This document shows, piece after piece, positions 59,693-64,000 of a stretch of 64,000 nucleotides of DNA. The notes beneath the pieces were generated by a model, which was given only the letters and a program-made list of their open reading frames with translations, made no database searches and had not been told where the DNA came from. Within the stretch, counting starts at the first letter, position 1; every line of letters starts with the position of its first letter. This DNA comes from Geminicoccaceae bacterium (GTDB taxonomy: Bacteria > Pseudomonadota > Alphaproteobacteria > Geminicoccales > Geminicoccaceae), in assembly GCA_025999455.1 (NCBI GenBank), contig AP024683.1, forward strand, positions 255,501 to 319,500. Reading direction: 5' to 3'. A program made the translations under genes and the position numbers.

Positions 59693-60567
59693 GCCGCGCG
59701 CTCGCTTCCGCTCCGGCCACCCCCTACGCGCGCGCCGGCGAGGGCATGGTCGGCCGCAGCGCGGGCCCGGGCTTCACCCTCGTCCAGGTGGGTGCCTGGC
59801 TTCTCGCCATCGTCTGGGTGGCACCGCTCCTCTACGCGATCTGGACCGCCTTCCACCCGCCGGCCTTCGCCGCCCGCTTCACTCTTCTGGCCCCGCTCAC
59901 CCTCGACAACTTCACCCGTGCACTCGAGGCGGCCCCGTTCCCGCGCTACCTCCTCAACACGGTGCTCCTCGTGACCATGACGCTCGCGGGCCAGCTCGTG
60001 CTCTGCTCGCTCGCCGCGTTCGCCTTCGCCCGCTTCGAGTTCAAGGGCCGCGAGCTCCTCTTCGCCCTCGTCCTCGTCCAGCTTTTGATCACCCCGGACG
60101 TACTCCTGGTCGAGAACTACCGGACCATCTCGCGTCTCGGCATCCTCGACACGATCCTGGCGATCGGCCTGCCCTACATGGCCTCGGCCTTCGGCATCTT
60201 CCTCCTCCGCCAGACCTTCAAGCAGGTGCCCAAAGAGCTCGAGGAGGCGGCGCGGATCGAGGGCTGCTCCTGGCTCGGCGTCTTGTGGCGGGTCTACGTG
60301 CCGGTCGCGCGGCCCGTCTACGTCGCCTACGGCCTCGTCTCCGTGAGCTACCATTGGAACAACTTCCTCTGGCCGCTCATCGTCACCAACTCGGTCGAGA
60401 CCCGGCCCGTGACCGTCGGCTTGCAGGTCTTCTCGAGCGTCGATCAGGGCATCGACTGGTCGATCGTGTGCGCCGCCACGCTCGTCACGAGCGGGCCCTT
60501 GCTCGTGGCCTTTTTGATCTTCCAGCGCCAGTTCGTGCAGAGCTTCCTGCGCGCCGGGATCCGCTGA
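59689..60567 (+). CDS. ABC transporter permease, UgpE-like
   Basis: 292 residues, six membrane helices. EAA motif ELEEAARIEGCSWLGVLWRVYVPVARPVYVAYGLVSVSYHWNNFLWPLIV, typical of the second permease (UgpE/MalG). Translationally coupled to the preceding permease through a four-base overlap. Its stop lies ten bases from that of the convergent HerA-like gene. Confidence 0.92.
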   Translation: MSRALASAPATPYARAGEGMVGRSAGPGFTLVQVGAWLLAIVWVAPLLYAIWTAFHPPAFAARFTLLAPLTLDNFTRALEAAPFPRYLLNTVLLVTMTLAGQLVLCSLAAFAFARFEFKGRELLFALVLVQLLITPDVLLVENYRTISRLGILDTILAIGLPYMASAFGIFLLRQTFKQVPKELEEAARIEGCSWLGVLWRVYVPVARPVYVAYGLVSVSYHWNNFLWPLIVTNSVETRPVTVGLQVFSSVDQGIDWSIVCAATLVTSGPLLVAFLIFQRQFVQSFLRAGIR

Positions 60568-60577
60568 GGCCACCCCC

Positions 60578-62218
60578 TCAGCGCTTGAGGAGCGAGCCCA
60601 GGATGCCGCGCACGAGTGCGGTGCCGAGCTGCCGGCCGACCTGGCTCGAGACGGTGCGTGCCAGGGTCTTGGCCGCCGCTTCGGCGAGTCCCTGCCGACG
60701 GCCACCGCCCCCGGTCAGGATCTCGCCCAGGATCCCGCCGGTCGGGCGCGGTTGCGGCTCGACCGCGTCGTCGAGGATCCGCCGCCGACCGCTCGGGCTC
60801 GCCGGCTCCGCCGGGCGTGCCGCACCACCCACCCGCCGCGCCGTCCCGGCCGGGGCCGTACCCCAGGGGCTACCGGACCGTGTCGGCGCCGGCTGGCCGC
60901 CCCACGGAAGATGCGGCTCGACCTGTTGCGGCGCCCGCGTCGCCCGGCCCTGGAGGATCTCGTACGCCGATTCGCGATCGATCGGGTCCTCGTATTTGCC
61001 GAAGAGCGGGCTCTCTTCGACGATCCGCCGGCGCTCCTCCTCGCTGAGCGGCCCGATACGCGAGCGCGGTGGGCAGATCCGCGCCCGCTCGACGATGCTC
61101 GGCACGCCACCCGGCTCCAGGGTCGAAACCAGTGCCTCGCCGACCGCGAGCTCGGTGATCACCGCCTCGGTCTTGAACCTAGGGTTGGGGCGGAAGGTCT
61201 CGGCCGCCGCCTTGACGGCCTTCTGCTCGAGCGGCGTGAAGGCTCGGAGCGCGTGTTGGACCCGGTTGCCGAGCTGGCCCAACACGGTTGGGGGCAGATC
61301 GAGCGGGTTCTGGGTGACGAAGTAGACCCCCACGCCCTTGGAGCGGATCAACCGCACGACCTGCTCGACCTTCTCGACGAGCGCCTTCGGGGCGTCCTTG
61401 AAGAGGAGATGCGCCTCGTCGAAGAAAAAGACGAGCTTCGGCTTGTCCCGATCGCCGACCTCGGGCAGTTCCTCGAAGAGCTCCGACAAGAGCCAGAGCA
61501 GGAAGGTCGCGTAGAGCCGCGGGCTCTGGATGAGCTGATCCGCCATCAAGACGTTGACGGCACCGCGCCCGTCGGGGGTGGTGAGCAGGAGATCCTCGAG
61601 CTCCAGGGCCGGTTCGCCGAAGAAATGCTCGCCACCTTGCTGCTCGAGCGTGAGCAGCCGGCGCTGGATCGTGCCGACCGTCGCCTTCGAGACGTTGCCG
61701 TAGATCGTGGTGATCCGATCGGCCTGTTCGGCCACGAACTGGAGGATCGCCGTGAGATCCTTGAAGTCGAGGAGCAAAAGCCCCTCGTCGTCGGCGAGCT
61801 TGAAGGCGATGTTGAGGACACCCTCCTGCGCCTCGTTGAGCTCGAGCAGGCGCGCCAAGAGAAGCGGGCCCATCTCGCTCACCGTCGTGCGGATCGGATG
61901 ACCCTGGCGACCGAACAAATCCCAGAAGATGACCGGCGCGGGCTCGTAGGCGAAATCGGCGACCCCGAGCTCGGCCGCTCGCTTCTCGAGCTTGGGGTTC
62001 GGGGTCCCGGGCACGGCGATGCCGGAGAGGTCGCCCTTGACGTCGGCGCAGAAGACCGGGACGCCGGCGCGCGACAGGTTCTCCGCCATCACCTGGAGCG
62101 TGATCGTCTTGCCGGTGCCGGTCGCCCCGGCCACGAGCCCGTGCCGGTTGGCGAGCGGGAGATGGAGCCGGACCTCCCGCTCGCCCTTGCCCAAGAGGAT
62201 CGATCCGCCGCTCACCAT
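60578..62218 (-). CDS. HerA-like ATPase, DUF853/YjgR family
   Basis: About 546 residues. Walker [19 protein letters not shown] near residue 35, Walker [11 protein letters not shown], and [46 protein letters not shown] typical of the DUF853 (YjgR) branch of HerA/FtsK-type ATPases. The C-terminal 110 residues are low-complexity (Pro, Arg, Gly) then helical. Cellular role poorly known. ATG at 62218 ([13 protein letters not shown]) fits the family start; an upstream ATG at 62245 would add nine residues. Confidence 0.85.
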   Translation of the reverse strand: MVSGGSILLGKGEREVRLHLPLANRHGLVAGATGTGKTITLQVMAENLSRAGVPVFCADVKGDLSGIAVPGTPNPKLEKRAAELGVADFAYEPAPVIFWDLFGRQGHPIRTTVSEMGPLLLARLLELNEAQEGVLNIAFKLADDEGLLLLDFKDLTAILQFVAEQADRITTIYGNVSKATVGTIQRRLLTLEQQGGEHFFGEPALELEDLLLTTPDGRGAVNVLMADQLIQSPRLYATFLLWLLSELFEELPEVGDRDKPKLVFFFDEAHLLFKDAPKALVEKVEQVVRLIRSKGVGVYFVTQNPLDLPPTVLGQLGNRVQHALRAFTPLEQKAVKAAAETFRPNPRFKTEAVITELAVGEALVSTLEPGGVPSIVERARICPPRSRIGPLSEEERRRIVEESPLFGKYEDPIDRESAYEILQGRATRAPQQVEPHLPWGGQPAPTRSGSPWGTAPAGTARRVGGAARPAEPASPSGRRRILDDAVEPQPRPTGGILGEILTGGGGRRQGLAEAAAKTLARTVSSQVGRQLGTALVRGILGSLLKR

Positions 62219-62288
62219 GACACCCTTCCTCGACCGCCCCGTCACCGATATAGGCGAACCGCGTGAAGCGGGCGACGGGAACCTCGGC

Positions 62289-63161
62289 GTGAGCGCGCCG
62301 GCACCGGCGGCGGAGCATCGGATCCGGCTGCCGGACGGGCGTCGGCTCGTCTGTGCCGAGTACGGCGAACCGGGTCGCTCGCCCCCGGTCCTCTATCTGC
62401 ACGGCTTCCTGGGCAGCCGGCTCGAGCCGCGCGTCGTGGGCGACACGGGCCTCCACCTCTTCGCCCCGGACCGACCCGGCTACGGCGCCTCCGAGCCGCG
62501 GCCGGGCCTCACGCTCTCGGCCTTCGCCCGGGACATGGCCGCCCTCCTCGATGCGCTGCGGCTCGATCGGGTGGCGGTCGTCGGCATTTCCGCGGGCGGC
62601 CCTTACGCGATGGCGACGGCGGCCCTCTTGCCCGACCGCGTGCTCCGCCTCGCGCTCGTCTGCGCGGTCGCCGACAAGCGCACGCTCCGGAGCGAGGGAG
62701 GTGCCGTCCGGTGGATGCGGATCGCCCGCCGCCACGGCCGTCCGGCGCTCGGCCTCGCGCCCACGATCTTGCGCAACCTCCGCCGGCACGGGCTCGACCA
62801 GCTGATCCTGCGTCTCATGCTCCTGCCGGAACGGCACCTCTTCGCGCCGGGCATCGATCCCGACCGGATCGAGCGGCTCGTGCTCGTCTCGCTGCGGGAG
62901 GGAACCCGCAACGGCATCCAAGGTGCGCTCGCCGACCTCGAGCTCCTGACCCGCCGGTGGGACGTCGAGCCACGTGAGGTGCGCTGCCCGACGCTCGTGC
63001 TGCACGGCGCGCTCGACCGGGTCGTGCCGCTCGCGCACGCGCACTGGTACGCCGGTCGCGTGCCGGACGCGCGCCTCGAGATCGTACCCGACGCGGGCCA
63101 CCTCTCGCTGCCGATCAACCGCGCCGCGCGCATCGCCGCCTTTCTGCGCGGCGAGGCTTGA
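62289..63161 (+). CDS. Alpha/beta hydrolase
   Basis: About 290 residues. [13 protein letters not shown] is the oxyanion-hole HG motif; nucleophile Ser in [11 protein letters not shown] (GxSxG); acid Asp in [14 protein letters not shown]; catalytic His in [11 protein letters not shown]. The catalytic triad is complete; substrate unknown (esterase, haloperoxidase-like or dehalogenase-like). GTG start at 62289 gives a short tail before the beta-sheet; an in-frame ATG at 62217 within the divergent gene's start is an alternative. Confidence 0.88.
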   Translation: MSAPAPAAEHRIRLPDGRRLVCAEYGEPGRSPPVLYLHGFLGSRLEPRVVGDTGLHLFAPDRPGYGASEPRPGLTLSAFARDMAALLDALRLDRVAVVGISAGGPYAMATAALLPDRVLRLALVCAVADKRTLRSEGGAVRWMRIARRHGRPALGLAPTILRNLRRHGLDQLILRLMLLPERHLFAPGIDPDRIERLVLVSLREGTRNGIQGALADLELLTRRWDVEPREVRCPTLVLHGALDRVVPLAHAHWYAGRVPDARLEIVPDAGHLSLPINRAARIAAFLRGEA

Positions 63162-63240
63162 CGGCCGCGCCGAGCTCCGGACCTCCTCCGGGGCTCGAAC
63201 GGGGTGACGACCGTCGTCCGCCCTCGCGAGGAGGAGAGCG

Positions 63241-64000
63241 ATGCCCGAGCTCGATCCGGCCATGGCCGAGATCTTGGCGATGCTGCGGGCCCGGGCCCTG
63301 CCGCCCTACGAGACTATGGCACCGGCCGAGGCGAGGGCCGAATGCGAGCGCCGCAACGCCTTCTGGAACCGGGACGCACCGGTCCTACCCGAGGTCGACG
63401 ACGTGACGATCGAGGGTCCGCGTGGCCCCCTCCGACTGCGCTTCTACGTTCCGCAGGGCGCGGGCGAGCCGGAGCCGGCGATCGTCTACGTCCACGGTGG
63501 CGGCTGGGTGATCGGCTCGCTCGACACCCACGACCATGTCTGTCGCCGGCTCGCCCGGGCCGTCGGCCTCGTCGTGGTGAGCGTGGATTACGGGCTCGCC
63601 CCCGAACATCCCTTCCCGCAAGGCCTCACCGACGTCGTGCACGCCTTGCGCTGGCTCGGCGAGCACGGCGCGAGCGAGGGGATCGACCCGGGCCGGCTCG
63701 CGCTCGCCGGCGATTCGGCCGGCGCCAACCTGGCGCTCGCCGCCTGCCTGCGCCTCAGGGATGCCGGCGAGCCGCTCGTCCGCGCCGCCGCCCTCGTCTA
63801 CGGCTGCTATTCGGCCGATCTCGACAGCCCGAGCCACGCCGCCTTCGGCGGCGGCCCCTACTTCCTCACGACATCCGCGATGCGCTGGTTCTGGAGCCAC
63901 TACGTCGCCGATCCGGTGACCCGCTCCGACCCGCTCGCCTCGCCGCTCTGGGCCGACCTGCGCGGTCTGCCCCCGCTCTTCCTCGCGGCCGCCGAGTTCG
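63241..64000 (+). CDS. Alpha/beta hydrolase of the hormone-sensitive lipase family (3' end outside window)
   Basis: Partial: 253 codons are visible and the frame runs off the window. IVYVHGGGWVIGS is the HGGGW oxyanion motif of the bacterial hormone-sensitive lipase family (family IV esterases), and nucleophile Ser is in LAGDSAGANLAL (GDSAG). The acid and His residues lie beyond the window end. GGAGGAG lies eight bases before the ATG at 63241. Predicted esterase on short acyl esters; follows the previous hydrolase by 79 bases on the same strand and may be cotranscribed. Confidence 0.9.
   Translation, partial: MPELDPAMAEILAMLRARALPPYETMAPAEARAECERRNAFWNRDAPVLPEVDDVTIEGPRGPLRLRFYVPQGAGEPEPAIVYVHGGGWVIGSLDTHDHVCRRLARAVGLVVVSVDYGLAPEHPFPQGLTDVVHALRWLGEHGASEGIDPGRLALAGDSAGANLALAACLRLRDAGEPLVRAAALVYGCYSADLDSPSHAAFGGGPYFLTTSAMRWFWSHYVADPVTRSDPLASPLWADLRGLPPLFLAAAEF

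Overview
This is a contiguous, GC-rich (roughly 70%) and gene-dense chromosomal segment of an alphaproteobacterium. The assignment rests on a two-piece (circularly permuted) tmRNA beside an alphaproteobacterial-type sspB, the alphaproteobacterial neighbourhood rpoD-dnaG-yqeY-carA-carB-greA-trxB-lysR, addAB, and the mreBCD-mrdA-rodA order. The many PQQ enzymes and the very high GC suggest a Rhodospirillales- or Geminicoccales-like lineage; that finer placement is inference. There are no rRNA genes, insertion sequences, phage genes or CRISPR arrays.

Layout. 1-4.4 kb: end of addB, addA and trxA. 4.4-10.3 kb: a thiamine-diphosphate enzyme divergent from a four-gene lar operon (larA-larC-larE-larB), which makes and uses the nickel-pincer cofactor. 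10.3-15.8 kb (minus): cell-elongation operon mreB-mreC-mreD-mrdA-rodA. 15.8-26 kb: leuA with a structured leader, priA and xerC (divergent), an AsmA-like envelope protein, fumC and sspB. 26.06-26.37 kb: two-piece ssrA with its promoter, lying just upstream of sspB, whose product is expected to bind the tag that ssrA encodes. 26.4-32.7 kb: thyX, an OmpA/Pal-like lipoprotein, small membrane proteins, an ActP-type solute:sodium symporter with its DUF4212 partner, an uncharacterised gene and tRNA-Ile2(CAU). 32.8-44.5 kb: the housekeeping block rpoD, dnaG, yqeY, carAB, greA, trxB, lysR. 44.5-44.7 kb: an intergenic stretch of consecutive hairpins ending in an intrinsic terminator, best read as an unidentified non-coding RNA.

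45.1-56.2 kb is a quinoprotein island. It holds two PQQ-dependent alcohol dehydrogenases, both with the Asp-x-Asp metal signature of lanthanide-dependent enzymes, a di-haem cytochrome c, a beta-propeller protein and a substrate-binding protein of PQQ-linked alcohol systems, a small exported cupredoxin-like protein, an importer (binding protein plus permease) without its own ATPase, and a XoxJ-like protein fused to a cytochrome c domain. The likely logic is periplasmic alcohol oxidation, with electrons passing to the c-type cytochromes. 56.4-60.6 kb is a complete carbohydrate/polyol-type ABC importer (ATPase, Tat-exported binding protein, two permeases). 60.6-64 kb holds a HerA-like ATPase and two alpha/beta hydrolases, the last running off the window.

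The best leads for something undescribed are the 44.5 kb RNA, the XoxJ-cytochrome fusion within the dual lanthanide-type quinoprotein island, the exported cupredoxin-like protein, the leuA leader, and the divergent T-loop of the two-piece tmRNA. Functional claims come from reading motifs and gene context; no database search was possible.
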